A stretch of 64,000 bases of DNA. Origin: Tachypleus tridentatus (lineage: Eukaryota > Arthropoda > Merostomata > Xiphosura > Limulidae). A program made the translations under genes and the position numbers. The stretch's first letter is position 1, and each line of letters begins with the position of its first letter. The stretch is from positions 26,577,276-26,641,275 of the forward strand of contig NW_027467782.1 in assembly GCF_004210375.1 (NCBI RefSeq). Reading direction: 5' to 3'. Below, piece by piece: positions 36,660 to 48,555 of this stretch. Below the pieces are notes generated by a model. It had not been told where the DNA came from, ran no database searches, and saw only the letters and a program-made list of their open reading frames with translations.

Positions 36660-38700
36660 TGGCTAAATATGTAATAGTTTTCTCCGTTGAATGGACATGC
36701 CTTAATCATGTCTTGATCTTAAGAGTAGGAATCGAAGATTCCAACTTGACAAGTGCTAGGCCACTGTCTCGATAACTGGAATAGAGTAACCCGTCGGTCA
36801 TGCAAGGCGGAAGATGACACCAGCTCTTCACGGCCTTTTTAATTAGATTGTCCATTTCTCTCAATAATGTACCACTCGATGCTCCCAATTCGAGTTGGTA
36901 AAGGAGCCGGGGTACCGCAAAACGGTTGAGAACGGTTGGTGTGGTTTTAGTGGTACCCTCGAGATGTTACCTATCCACTTCTCGAGGAGAGGAAGTACAG
37001 GCTCGCTGTACACCCCGGTTTATGGACAGACATTGGCCCCTAGGTAACGGTAAGATTGTTCGGGTCCAATCATCGGGAGTCCTTCGCCATTAACTGTCCA
37101 TGGTGAACAATTATTGACGGTAAAGGTCTTACTGGACCCCCTAATCAGCATTCCGGCACTCTTCGAGATGTTCAGTGAGAGGCCGTTACCCAAACAGTAA
37201 TCGTTCACGGTGTTCAACATTTCATGTAAGCTAGCATGGTCTTTTGCCAGCACTGCCATATCATCAGCATACGCCAAAGTAGAAACTGGATCCAGCTTCT
37301 TGTTTAGCGATATGCCTCGGCCAACCTCTTCGATCTTACGGATGAGAGAATCCAGGGCAATGTTGAACAAAATAGGAGACATGGGGTCCCCTTGTTTAAC
37401 GCCTCTGTAGAGGTGAATAGGTTTGGTATTCTCGATACCAACCCTAAATGACGTTACACCATCTTGATACATGTCCCCTACAAGTCGGACGAAATGTGGG
37501 TGGACATGAAATCTGGCAAGGCTGGCTAGAAGATGTTCGTGGCCAACCATATCAAAGGCTTTACACAGGTCTAAAAAGGCCATAGCCAGAGTCCCATTTC
37601 GCTTGGCTTTCCTCATGATGGAACGGAGCAGGAAGATGTTGTCTCTGCAATCAGTTTGAGGAATAAAACCACGCTGTCTGGGAATTATCTGCACGGCCTG
37701 CTCGAGGCGACGGGCCATAATCCTAGAATATAACCTAAGCACGATGGAGGATATCGTGATAGGTCTCCAGTTTTTGACCTCGTGCAGATTACTCGATCCT
37801 TTCGGAAGGAGCATCGACTTATTGATCTTCATGCATTCAGGAATGCGGCCCGTGAATAACCAGATGTTATACAGACTTGCCTAGGAGGCGTCGATACCAT
37901 ACTTAAGGCGGTAGAGTAAGAAAGGAAGAGTGATCTTATCGGGAAACTGGCCCCTCTCTTCATGCCTTGAAGTGCCTGACTCACTTCGGATGATGTTATT
38001 GGTTCCAGAATACTGGTGTTGTCTGTCCTGGGTGGAAATGGACAGCCGTCAAAATTGACGTTATTATTCGCAACACTGTAGACATGATCGTAATGGTCTT
38101 TCACCTGATCTTTACTGAGGGGACATCTGACAGCATCCTGGCCGTCTAATATCTCCTCAAGTAGGCGTTTTCGTTCAAAATCGAACATTCTCTGGAACAT
38201 TTTAAAGCGTTCTACCCTGTGGAACCACCTCTTGTATGGCCTTCAAGCATGATTAATGACTTTAAGAGCCTGCGTCGAAGTTCTCTCGTTTCTCCATGTT
38301 GTCTGAGAATGGGCGATCTCGTCAACCCATGTTTGGTCACAACTTCGACCTCCTGCCAGGTTGCTTCGTCGAGTCCCTTCTGATCTCTCAGCTGACATAT
38401 GTACGGACAAAACTTAGAAGTCCAGTCGGGGATATTAATCCCTTCCCAGTCGAGCTCCTCGTACTGAACGACGTCAGCAGGATCTCCACGACTCTTGATG
38501 GTGTGTGAAGCAGTGCAGACGGGCAAATTTTGTTTATTAAGATCTCGGCGTTTGTCAGAGATCTGTTTTGGAGTTTTGCCGGGTAGATGTTCTGCACAAA
38601 GAACATTGATGTTCTTTTGGCCCGAGTATACTACTACCATCTCTCGGAGGGTTCGTACTTCTTCCTAATTAATCGGTTATTTTTAACCGGGTGCAAGCCT
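36660..38700 (-). mobile_element. R2-type non-LTR retrotransposon fragment
   Basis: Minus-strand RT frame 37,832-37,020 has LLPKGSSNLHEVKNWRPITI, MARRLEQAVQIIPRQRGFI, AFLDLCKAFDMVGHEHLL, YRGVKQGDPMSPILFN and TLAYADDMAVLA. This R2-clade pattern (GVRQGDPLSPxLFN, AFADD) is quite unlike the LINE A-C RTs. Upstream frames (38,640-37,829) carry a Myb-like string LPGKTPKQISDKRRDL and the pre-RT region. Downstream (36,888-36,706) is the thumb, KKAVKSWCHLPP. The C-terminal restriction-like endonuclease is absent: LINE A starts there. Three or more frame breaks. Confidence 0.82.
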
Positions 38701-38814
38701 TAGTCTGATTCCGGTCTCCTGGTGAGATCTGCGCCGCGGTTTCGCGCTCTGCTGTCGTTGATTTTTCAGGTAGTCTCCACTTGTAGTATTGGTGCCTGAC
38801 TGTGTCAGACAGAC

Positions 38815-41112
38815 AGATCTAGGTAGGAATTTTGGTTAGATTATTATTTCGTTCTGGTCGAACGAAAAATAACCAGGGGCAGTCAGAAACTACAGTTTCT
38901 CTTCACCCCACACAAGGCAAGAATAAATTAACGAACTGATTACGGAAAAAGATGATTGGGCTGAAGTGGCGTGTAAGTTGTTCGACTTGCACGATGGTCA
39001 CAAATTACCTGGAAGTCGATAGTTTATTGAATTCGATTGAGGAGCGTCAGGAGAAACTGAGAAAGAGTTGCCGGCCAGGGAGACAACGAAGAATGACGAG
39101 GAAGGTCCAGTATCACATCCACCAAAGTTCGCATAATCACATCGTGAAAGAAGAAGTGGTTTGCGTTAACACAGAGTGAGCGAGCAGAGAGATGCAAGCA
39201 GTGCGTCAGCTTAGTTTTATCTTCTGATTTTATAATATACATCTTGAACTTTTAAATTGACTAAAATGTGTTCTGGGAGGCCTCTTTTCAGGGCTAGGAT
39301 CTATAAACCCAAAGTAAGAGGAATTTTGATGTGGGGAAACAGGAGTACCCGAGAAATCCCACTTTCACTGGTGAGGCGCCAAAAAACTCAACCTTACCAG
39401 TGACAGAAGTCGTGGAAATGAAAAAGAGAACATGAATGGTTAGACACTTGAGTTTACATTCAGGGCGTGTATGTAATTATAAGGCGAGAGGTATCGCTGC
39501 CAAGAGCGTGGGGTGGCTGCTAATCGTGGAATTTGTTTTGTTAATGATGTACGGTTATTTGCTTTTTTATAGTAGTTGGCTGCAAGATAAATGAGTCTCT
39601 TCTTAAGAGGCGGGATGGAGCTCGCTTTACTGACGTATGCTAACGGGGTGTATCTGGGCAGGCGAAGCGCAAGACGAATGGCAAGATTTTGGGCCCATTG
39701 TAATTTCTTACGATGGGAAGAGGGAGCGTTTACCGTGATCATGCTACCATCTTCAATTATCGGTCGAATGTATGTTCTGTAAATGGCGAGGATCGTGTTG
39801 GATCTACATCCTTGGACTATACTACCAATACGTCTGAGGTAGTTGATTCGTTTATAGACTTTAGAAAGTATGGTTTGAAAGTGATTTGTCCATGTAAGTC
39901 ATCTATTAAATGTAATGCCCAAGAATTTTACAATAGACGAAAATTTAATTTCGGTGTTCATAATTTTAAGTTTAACTTTGGAAATAGATTTGTTTTTTCT
40001 CCCAATTTTGCGTTTAAATATTATGGCCTGTGTTTAGTGGCATTTAGTGCAACCCGCCAGGTATTACACCAGGCGGTAATGCTATCTACTGTGGATTGGA
40101 CTTTCGCGGCGGCGAGGAGGGGATCGCGTGACATGCTCCATACCGCGATATCGTCGGCATATTGCGACGCATGAGTATATTTGAGCTGAGGAAGGGGATA
40201 TCATTAACATAGAGAATATACAACAGAGGGCTGAGTACTGACCCTTGGGGAACACCTGCCGAGAGGCGAACAGTGTGAGATATAGTGTTATTGATTCTAA
40301 CTTTAACTGTTCTATTGTCGAGAAAGCTGGTCCATCTCGTTAGGTTGGGCGGAAGAACAAATTGGAGGAGTTTGAATTTAAGCCTCTGGTGCCAGACTGA
40401 ATCAAAGGCTTGTTTCACGCCTAAAAATAAGCCGAGCGTGGTGTGATTTCTATTAAATCCTTGTGTAACTGATTCGGTTAACCGAACCAAATGATCAGCT
40501 GTCTGCCTGTTTTTCCGGGAAGCATTTTGTATTTCAGAAAGTAGCTCCTCACTTTCCAAATACCATGTAATTCGAATGGCTAATATTTTTTCAAGCAATT
40601 TGCCAATGTTGTTAATTAAGCTGATGGGTCTATAGTCTTTGGGGTTACTGGATGCAGGGTTTGTTTTAGGTATTACTTTAATTATGGGTGATTTGCATGA
40701 AGGCAGATAGTAGCCTGAATAAAAAGAGAGGTTAAATAAGGCTGTTAGATGTCTTAAGAATGAAGGTGATGCTTTTTTGAGAATGATATTTCGTATACCA
40801 TCCTCACCTGGGGCACTGTTTTTTAATGTTTTAATTATTAATTTTATCTCAACTAGTGTTATTGGTTTGATTAGTTTTTGAAGAGCAGTAGAGTAGACAT
40901 TGCTATTGTGGGGAAGACAGCACGGGAAATGCGAACTGAATGCTGTTATATTATTTTGAATAAAATTTTGAATGTTACCCAGATGAGTATGATTAAAGTG
41001 CGGCAAGTTAGGAGTGGCGAAAACCTGCTTATAGTAATCAGCTAATAAGTTGGCTTTCTCGAAGTCATTGGTTGCTGAGCTGTTATTATGTTTTAAATTG
41101 GGAATCCTATTG
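38815..41112 (-). mobile_element. LINE B: RT and 3' UTR of the LINE A/C family
   Basis: RT from about 41,110 to the ORF2 stop at 39,440, followed by a 620-bp 3' UTR with all three hairpins (39,366-39,402; 39,298-39,311; 38,834-38,874). It ends near 38,815 with the same tail as LINE C at 41,118. The endonuclease and ORF1 are missing because LINE C begins where LINE B is cut at its 5' side. Confidence 0.8.
39440..41006 (-). CDS. LINE B reverse transcriptase, catalytic Asp changed to Gly
   Basis: Frame 41,006-40,086 gives the RT fingers and palm: KNSAPGEDGIRNIILKK, NPKDYRPISLINNIGKLLE, GLFLGVKQAFDSVWH and AGVPQGSVLSPLLYILYVN. The active-site box QYADDIAVW follows in a shifted frame near 40,170. 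Frame 39,742-39,440 gives the C-terminal part with RLALRLPRYTPLAY. The family reads FLDVKQAFD at motif A; here the first Asp, a metal ligand, is Gly. With two or more frame breaks the copy is dead. Confidence 0.82.
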
Positions 41113-41117
41113 GTTGA

Positions 41118-43210
41118 ACTTAGGTCACGGTAGGAATTTTGGTTAAATTATGATTTCGTTCATTACGAACGAAAAAATAACCAGGGCGGTCAGAAACTGC
41201 TGTTTCTCTTCACCCACACATGGCAAGAATAACTAGTGTAAGTGAGAATAGAAGTGATGGAGTAAGGTTCCAATGGCTGGCGAATGGTTTATTTTTCCGA
41301 ATGTGATGGTCATAGATGACCGCGAGTCTAATATGGTATAAATTTTCATCAGGAGGAGCGTCATGAAGAGCTGAGAGTTAGCACAGTAAGGCCCGCCGAA
41401 GAGAGGACGAAGGGAGATCCAGAACCACATCCACAGGCTTACGATGAGATGTGTTTAGATTGATTGACGTGAAGAGAGCAGGGAGATGCAAACACAGTGC
41501 GTCGACATGGACAGGAGTTGTTGTCACGAGACGTTATGATTATTTGAAATTTTGAGAACTAAAATGATAATAGAATTTATGTTTGAATACAGTAAGTCAA
41601 ATGACGTGCCTCTTTTCAGGGCCGGGATCTATAGATCCTATCAAACGGAAATTTAGCTGTGGAGGGAAACAGGAGTACCCGAGAAAACCCACTTTCACTG
41701 GTGAGGCGCCGAAAGAAACCAACCTCACCAGTGCCCGATGCTGAAAAGGAGAACATAAATGGTTATACACTTGAGTTTACATTCAGGGCGTGTATGTAAT
41801 TATAAGGCGAGAGGTATCGTTGCCACGAGCACGGGGTAGCTGCTAATAGTGGAATTTGGTTTGTTAATGGTGTCCGGTTTTTGCTTTCTTATAGTATTTA
41901 GCTGCAAGATAGATGAGTCTCTTTTTGAGAGGCGGGATGGAGCTAGCTCTATTAATGTATGCTAAAGAAGTATATCTGGGAAGACGGAGCGCGAGACGGA
42001 TGGCCAGATTTTGGGCTTGTTGCAATTTCTTAAGATGGGTGGAGGGAGCGGATACAGTAATCATGTTACCGTATTCGATTATTGGCCGAATATAGGTTTT
42101 GTAGATGGCGAGAATCGTGCTAGATCTACACCCACGGACTATGCTGCTGATGCGTCTTAGGTAAAAGATACGTTTATAAATTTTAGAAAGGATTGACTGA
42201 AAGTGATTTGTCCATGTTAGCTTTCTGTTAAATATGATGCCCAGGAATTTAATAGTAGACGAAAATTTAATTTCAGTGTTTGCCAATTTCAGTTTGACTT
42301 TGGGAAGGGATTTATTCTTCCGCGTAATTTTACGTTTAAATATTATGGCCTGCGTTTTGGAGGCATTGAGTTCTACTCGCCAGGTATTACACCAGGTGGT
42401 AATTTTGTCTAATGTGGCTTGAACTTTCGTGGCAGCGAGGAGGGATCACGTGATATGCTCCATACCGCGATATCGTCGGCATATTGCGACGCATAAGTAT
42501 GTTTGAGCGGCGGGTTGAAGTTACAACTACTTTTAAACTTCCTCCAGAATGTGGCCAGATCTTTATAAGAATTATCTAGAGATGCACAAAACTCGGACCA
42601 GTTTTGATCTCTTTGTTCGTTAATGCGGCGCTTGATGAGGTTGGTCACCCGGTTAATTTGGGTTTTAATCATAGGGTTTCGGGAAGTTATAAATTGACGT
42701 CTCAGTTTGCGCCTTTTGGTGATCAGTAAATGTACTTCTCTAGTTAGTTTCCAAGAATTTGGATGACTAATAATACGACGTTTGGGAATCATTTTGTGTA
42801 TAGCATCAGTTGTTGCGTTAGTGATGTGAAGTAGATAGTCATCAATAGATTCTGTGTCGTTTGCCTGAGTAATGACTGGAGGTAAATTTCGGTCAAGAAA
42901 TTCTCAGAAAGAGTTCCAATTCGCGGCCGAGTAATAAAAAAGATTTGGTTGAGTGTTTGGGGTTTGAGGATAGGCACCATTTAAAGTAACAGATATGGGG
43001 TAGTGATCACTTCCGATATCATGGTGGACTGTGAAATCTTGAATGTAGGGGGATATTTTTGTCGTGTATAATGCAAGGTCCAGAATGTCTTGGGTCCCAT
43101 CATGGTGAGTATGAGTTCGGATATTGTTGCCTAATATGAGATCATGCTGAGAAATAAAATTATTAAGAATTAGACCATTTTGGTTGATTGACCTACAGTT
43201 AAAATTGCTG
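41118..43210 (-). mobile_element. LINE C: endonuclease C-terminus fused to RT C-terminus, cut by the gap
   Basis: From the N gap leftward: endonuclease end with LALYTTKISPYIQDF and SDHYPISVT near 43,000, the linker (INRVTNLIKRRINEQ, FWRKFKSSCN) to about 42,530, then directly NPPLKHTYASQYADDIAVW. About 900 bp of RT fingers and palm are deleted at 42,520-42,530. The RT C-terminus follows (KIYKRIFYLRRISSIVRGC, 42,286-41,864), then the 3' UTR with hairpins at 41,696-41,733, 41,625-41,638 and 41,141-41,182. Confidence 0.82.
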
Positions 43211-43710
43211 NNNNNNNNNNNNNNNNNNNNNNNNNNNNNNNNNNNNNNNNNNNNNNNNNNNNNNNNNNNNNNNNNNNNNNNNNNNNNNNNNNNNNNNNNN
43301 NNNNNNNNNNNNNNNNNNNNNNNNNNNNNNNNNNNNNNNNNNNNNNNNNNNNNNNNNNNNNNNNNNNNNNNNNNNNNNNNNNNNNNNNNNNNNNNNNNNN
43401 NNNNNNNNNNNNNNNNNNNNNNNNNNNNNNNNNNNNNNNNNNNNNNNNNNNNNNNNNNNNNNNNNNNNNNNNNNNNNNNNNNNNNNNNNNNNNNNNNNNN
43501 NNNNNNNNNNNNNNNNNNNNNNNNNNNNNNNNNNNNNNNNNNNNNNNNNNNNNNNNNNNNNNNNNNNNNNNNNNNNNNNNNNNNNNNNNNNNNNNNNNNN
43601 NNNNNNNNNNNNNNNNNNNNNNNNNNNNNNNNNNNNNNNNNNNNNNNNNNNNNNNNNNNNNNNNNNNNNNNNNNNNNNNNNNNNNNNNNNNNNNNNNNNN
43701 NNNNNNNNNN
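43211..43710. other. assembly gap, exactly 500 N
   Basis: Run of 500 N, a round number that suggests a fixed-size scaffold gap of unknown true length. LINE C is interrupted on its left side and a Penelope-like copy starts on its right. Confidence 0.98.
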
Positions 43711-44070
43711 AATCCAAACAAAAAATGAATATACTAAAACACTCTACATAAACACAGCTTCATGACTGCTGTAAATTAATATCGTTACTGAATAAAAAAA
43801 TTATATAGAATCATACCAAACCAACATCATTTATAAAATAATGTGGAAAAACTGTCTAAAATTCTGCATCTGAGAAATCATGAGAAAAATGATGTTTACC
43901 AAGTATATAAAAAAAAAAAACCTTTATATGTTTATCACCACTGCAACTCAGAAGATTACAGTATACTTAAACAAAATACTGAAATATCGACTGATATTCA
44001 CAATACATAAAAAAACAAATGAAAACCTCCATTTCAAATAGAATCAAACAACAAAATGAAATCCAGAAAC
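43711..44070 (+). mobile_element. Penelope-like element, partial copy 1 (endonuclease end)
   Basis: DNA at 43,775-43,890 matches 45,895-46,010 of copy 2, including ACATCATTTATAAAATAATGTG against GTCATTTATAAAATAATGTG, part of the GIY-YIG endonuclease region. It lies in the same orientation as copy 2, so the two are partial tandem copies, a known habit of Penelope-like elements. Old and broken. Confidence 0.65.
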
Positions 44071-44085
44071 AGACTTTTTTGATAT

Positions 44086-44496
44086 ATTAAGTTGAGGAAT
44101 AATTCGTGAGCGTTTTTAAATAATTTCATTCAAGCATTACATGCAAGACTATACAATACTTCAATGCATGAACACATTACACCCAAAACATTTATTATGA
44201 TACTTTATTTCATGTAATACCTAGGTGTATAGTATGCATTGTTTTAAACGAAATTGCAAGAAATTAAATGCAAAAAGCAGATGGTGTCGAAAATGCTCGA
44301 TTTTATCCACTTGACATTCCATTTAATGAGCTGAAAATGAAAGCAAAAATTAAAGACATATGAAAATCAAACACACCATCTATTAGAGCAAAAAATTATC
44401 TACCAAATGACATGAAATATTTTGCAAAAGCGTTTCATTTATGAATATATTTTTTTAACTTGAAAAAACGCTCACGAATTATTCCTCCACCCAATA
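44086..44496. mobile_element. short inverted-repeat element (MITE), about 410 bp
   Basis: The left end contains GAGGAATAATTCGTGAGCG (44,094-44,112) and the right end its complement CGCTCACGAATTATTCCTC (44,469-44,487), a perfect 19-bp match inside imperfect repeats of about 30 bp. The interior has no convincing reading frame. AT-rich flanks hide any TA or TTAA target duplication. Superfamily not assigned. Confidence 0.75.
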
Positions 44497-44559
44497 TTAT
44501 GAAATGCAGTTCTTAAATTCCTCAATATTGCAATTTAAGCAACTTTAAATAATCTTCTA

Positions 44560-46400
44560 ACAACACCATTAATGTAGTTAACCAAACCCACAAACTATAG
44601 GCCAATCTTACAAGCAATGAGATAAAATGCATCTATAATCTAAAAAGAAACACTAACATTAGAATTATAAAAGTTGACAAAGCAAATTTACTGTAATCGT
44701 GAATAATACAGAATATATCAATATAATGAATAACATCCTTCCACATACAAAAATTAAAACTCATCCCAAATAACCAGACAAATAAATTAAAATGAGAAAC
44801 AATTAAACAGAACCCTGTTACAACTGAATAAAGATAAGTTACTTACTAAAGATCTTTATTTTTATTTGAGGATAACTGATTCATGCACACCACAATTCTA
44901 TGGCATTGCTAAACCACACAAATAGGATTGCTTTATACAACTATGTTCATGGCAGGTACATTGCTTGGGCCCTTATGCCTTACATATATTCTGAAAGTTC
45001 CTTTTTTAAAGATGACTCATTTTATAAACACATCAAACCAACTAAACCCTAAAGCCTTAACAGCTAGCTCTAATGTGTTACTTTTCAACAAAGTTCTAGT
45101 CAAAGAAGCTTGTAATGTTGTACTCACCCTCTTCTACAATGTTCCCAATCTATAATTCACATCACCAATACATGGTTTCTTTCTTAGAACTTACAACAAC
45201 AAATATTAAATTTATTTACAATAAGAAAATCTGTCTCCAAATAGGTGGTTTAAGCATGAACAACCCTGTTTCATCTGTTCTAGCCAACATATTTATGACC
45301 AAGATTGAAACACATGCCATACAATATGCAATTTATTCTCCCTTATACTGGCACAGATATGTTGATGATACTTTTGATTGTTTCACTTCTATTGAACACA
45401 AACTCTATTCACCTGAACATTAAATTCGTTACTAAACATGAAGAAGTTATTTTTTATTCACCTCAATATTATTAGATCTGACATACAGCTCAAAACCAAA
45501 ATTCACATGAAAAATCACCTACACAGGTCTCTACATACCCTAGAATTCCACCTATGAAACTAAACAAAAGTTAATGTACTAAAAAAACCTCATAAACACA
45601 GCTTCAAGTCTTTAATCAACTGGCTATGTATATCAATTTGATAAAGCAATCTTTTATTCACACCAACAAATTTTCACCAACTATTGCTCAAAATTTTCAC
45701 AGAACTACCAGAACAAAAACCTCTAAAGTTATCTTAAAAAACAAAACTGACACTAATATATGAAAAAATATATCATGCACTGGAGTTTACTGTTAAACCC
45801 TAAAATCAGTTCAAAAATAATTCACTCCTGAAGAAAACTTGCTATTAAACATAACATTCCTGTTAACTTCATGTTCACTCAAAAATGCAGCTGTAACTGT
45901 AAGTCATTACCGAATAAAAATTATGTAGAAACACACTATACCAATGTCATTTATAAAATAATGTGCAATAGCTTTCCAGAATTCTACATGGGAGAAATCA
46001 GAAGAAAAATGAAAACAAGATTCACCAACACAAAAAAAACACCCTCCTATATTTACTTCAACTGGAACTCAAAAAATCAGTTTACCTATATAAAACACCA
46101 ATTTAGAAAGAAAAGAGCCAAACAATAATTTTGTTTAAAATGCTAAAATAAAGGAAGCTGTCTGTCTTGATTGAACAAAACAGCCTTACTCTAAACCAAT
46201 TCAATGTGTAATCAAGATACCTTTACTGAGCTGTTAAGCAATCTTTGTTTACGTAACCTCTTCGACTGTGTGTGTATATATATATATTTGTATGTTCATG
46301 TATACTACTTGTACCTGATGATGATGAGAGTTCGTTGAAATGTTTTACACTCCCCATAATGTTTCTTTTACTATCCGTTCAAGCTGTCTCTATACTTTAC
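44560..46400 (+). mobile_element. Penelope-like element, copy 2
   Basis: In order: a fingers region with IRIIKVDKAN, FYGIAKPHK near 44,895, RT palm with GGLSMNNPVSSVLANIF and the active-site box HRYVDDTF near 45,355, then a Cys-rich linker (CSCNCKSLP) and a GIY-YIG endonuclease start NVIYKIMC and FYMGE near 45,960. A 3' tail to about 46,400 holds CCTGATGATG and GTTGAAATG words. The YVDD box plus GIY-YIG domain defines the Penelope-like class. The copy is broken in many places and looks old. Confidence 0.75.
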
Positions 46401-48555
46401 AATCCATACTCTATATAAGCTGACCTCTAAAATGGATAATTTGGCAAAGTATGTTGCAACCAAAGAAAAAGTGTGTACCAAGCAGGAAATAATTTCTTTT
46501 TGTAGATTTTTTTACAAATGTAATATTGCAAATATTACAAAAACTATATAGACATAAAACTGGACACAATTTAATTTGGAAAATCTATAGGTTTGCCATA
46601 AAACCAAAAATCACTTCTCACATCACTTTATTTACTCTATGTACCATCTTATAACCTGCTATGTATAATAGTAGTTAAACTTTACCTACCTTTAAGAGCT
46701 GTGATTCTTTAGTGTATTTTTTATTACAAGCTATGTAAACCAAATATGCAAAACATAAGCCTGTGAAGAGAAAGACAATGATGTAGGAAACCAACACTGA
46801 CGATCACATTCTCGATGGAAGGTACCTTTCAGCAAATATAAACCAATTCAACAATAATGAAGGATGGTCTACCTTTTCTTAGGTTGTTTAGCTGCTTTAA
46901 TTCTAATTGATACGTTTAATTTCATTAATAATAAACACTCATATTTCATGCCAGAATACAAAGGAATGAACACTTTGCACAAAAACTAATACACAAAACT
47001 TCAGAGCTTCACAAAAAATTAGGATATTTTTGTTTTTGAGTAAGATGAAATTGGCATTTCCAGAATGACAGGTTTTGGTATAAATAACAGTTTAGTCTTA
47101 AATTTAGGTGTTGCAACTAAAACAAAGTGTAAATCTTAAAACATTACAGCCTCTGTATAAATAAATGCCACACTATCTTGTTACCTTTACATATAACTTG
47201 TTTGTTTCATACATTGTTGTACAATAATGGTTTAATGCAAAAACCTAAGATATATATTTCAACAAACCAATTCTAAACAAAGATAACATAACTACACTGA
47301 TATTTATATTCTGCAATGAACTAATAAAAATTACTTTTGAACCCTTGTTTTGCCCACTTTTATTTGTATAAATGGACACCTGTGACAGATGAATATCCTA
47401 TATTGTTGACTAGTTTATTTCAACTTGTCCTAAACAAATAAGATATACTGGCTTTTTAATTTCAACCAACATACTTAAGAAATAACACCTTGCATTGTCC
47501 AACTTAAAATCAAGAACTAATAACATGATAAAATCTGCCAGTGTCTGGAAACATATACATAATCAGGCATACAAGCAGTGCTTTAGTGTTAAATAAAGAA
47601 GTGCTGGAACACATTTAACCATATAAGGTGGGTTATTTTCAATATAATGATGGTACAGAACTCTGCTAAACAAAATAAACGTACAGCAACACTGCATCCA
47701 GCACAGCAGCTAGCAGTGCTCAAAGCAGCAAACAGATACAAATAGATCTTTTTTATTTCATTATTTGCCTTTATAAAAGTAACTTAATAAACTGAAATTT
47801 TAGAAAAGTTGAAAACTGTAAGTAAAATTAAAAATGCAAATTGTCTAATTTACTATATAGAAGCAATCTCTGTTTCACAAAAAAATGGCCTTCACAAAAT
47901 ATCAACCAAAATTTCTTTTCATTTAATCAAGACAAATTTTACTCAGAATTTTTTTATTTTACATTTCCTTTTATTACCAGCACCCTACCCCTCATAGAAA
48001 ATAACAACACTGATTGATGGAAAACAAAATGTTTGACAACAGACATATTGACTAATAGCTTTAACATCTGCTTGACATAAAATAGTTATTGTTCATCTTA
48101 CTCTTTTGGTAATTAAGTTTTACTAGTTTTCAAGCAAGAATTCTGTAACATGTAGTTCATGTGGCATATATTAATGTGATGAAATCCTGGGTAGACTAGT
48201 AGGATCACTACTAGAAATAACACTTGTGACTATATAAGTTACAGCATACATGTTACAAATCACAGTTTAATTATAAATTAAAACAAAATATTGTATGCAA
48301 AGTTTTTAGTTGTGTTAGTTTTGTAAGCTCGTCAATACACCTACTTCTCTCATTTAACTGTAAGCATAATATACTCTGAAGGTTACAGGAATTATCTTGA
48401 TCACCATGATTTACTATAGAAGTAACTGTCACAGCCACCTTTGATCTTCAGTGTCTTCCATGTTCTTTATCTTGCAAACATAGGCCACATTGTGACTTTG
48501 TAATATTTATTCTACTCTGTCATTATATTATTTATTTAGCTTAAACTTTAGCAAG
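46401..48555. other. non-coding; probably INTS6 3' UTR and intergenic
   Basis: AT-rich. The part adjoining 48,555 is expected to be the INTS6 3' UTR (minus strand). Candidate AATAAA signals on the minus strand exist (for example TTTATT near 48,507 and 48,530), but none can be chosen. Confidence 0.45.

Noticed and set aside
43170-43765. Reading frames spanning the N run
   Set aside because: They consist almost wholly of unknown bases.
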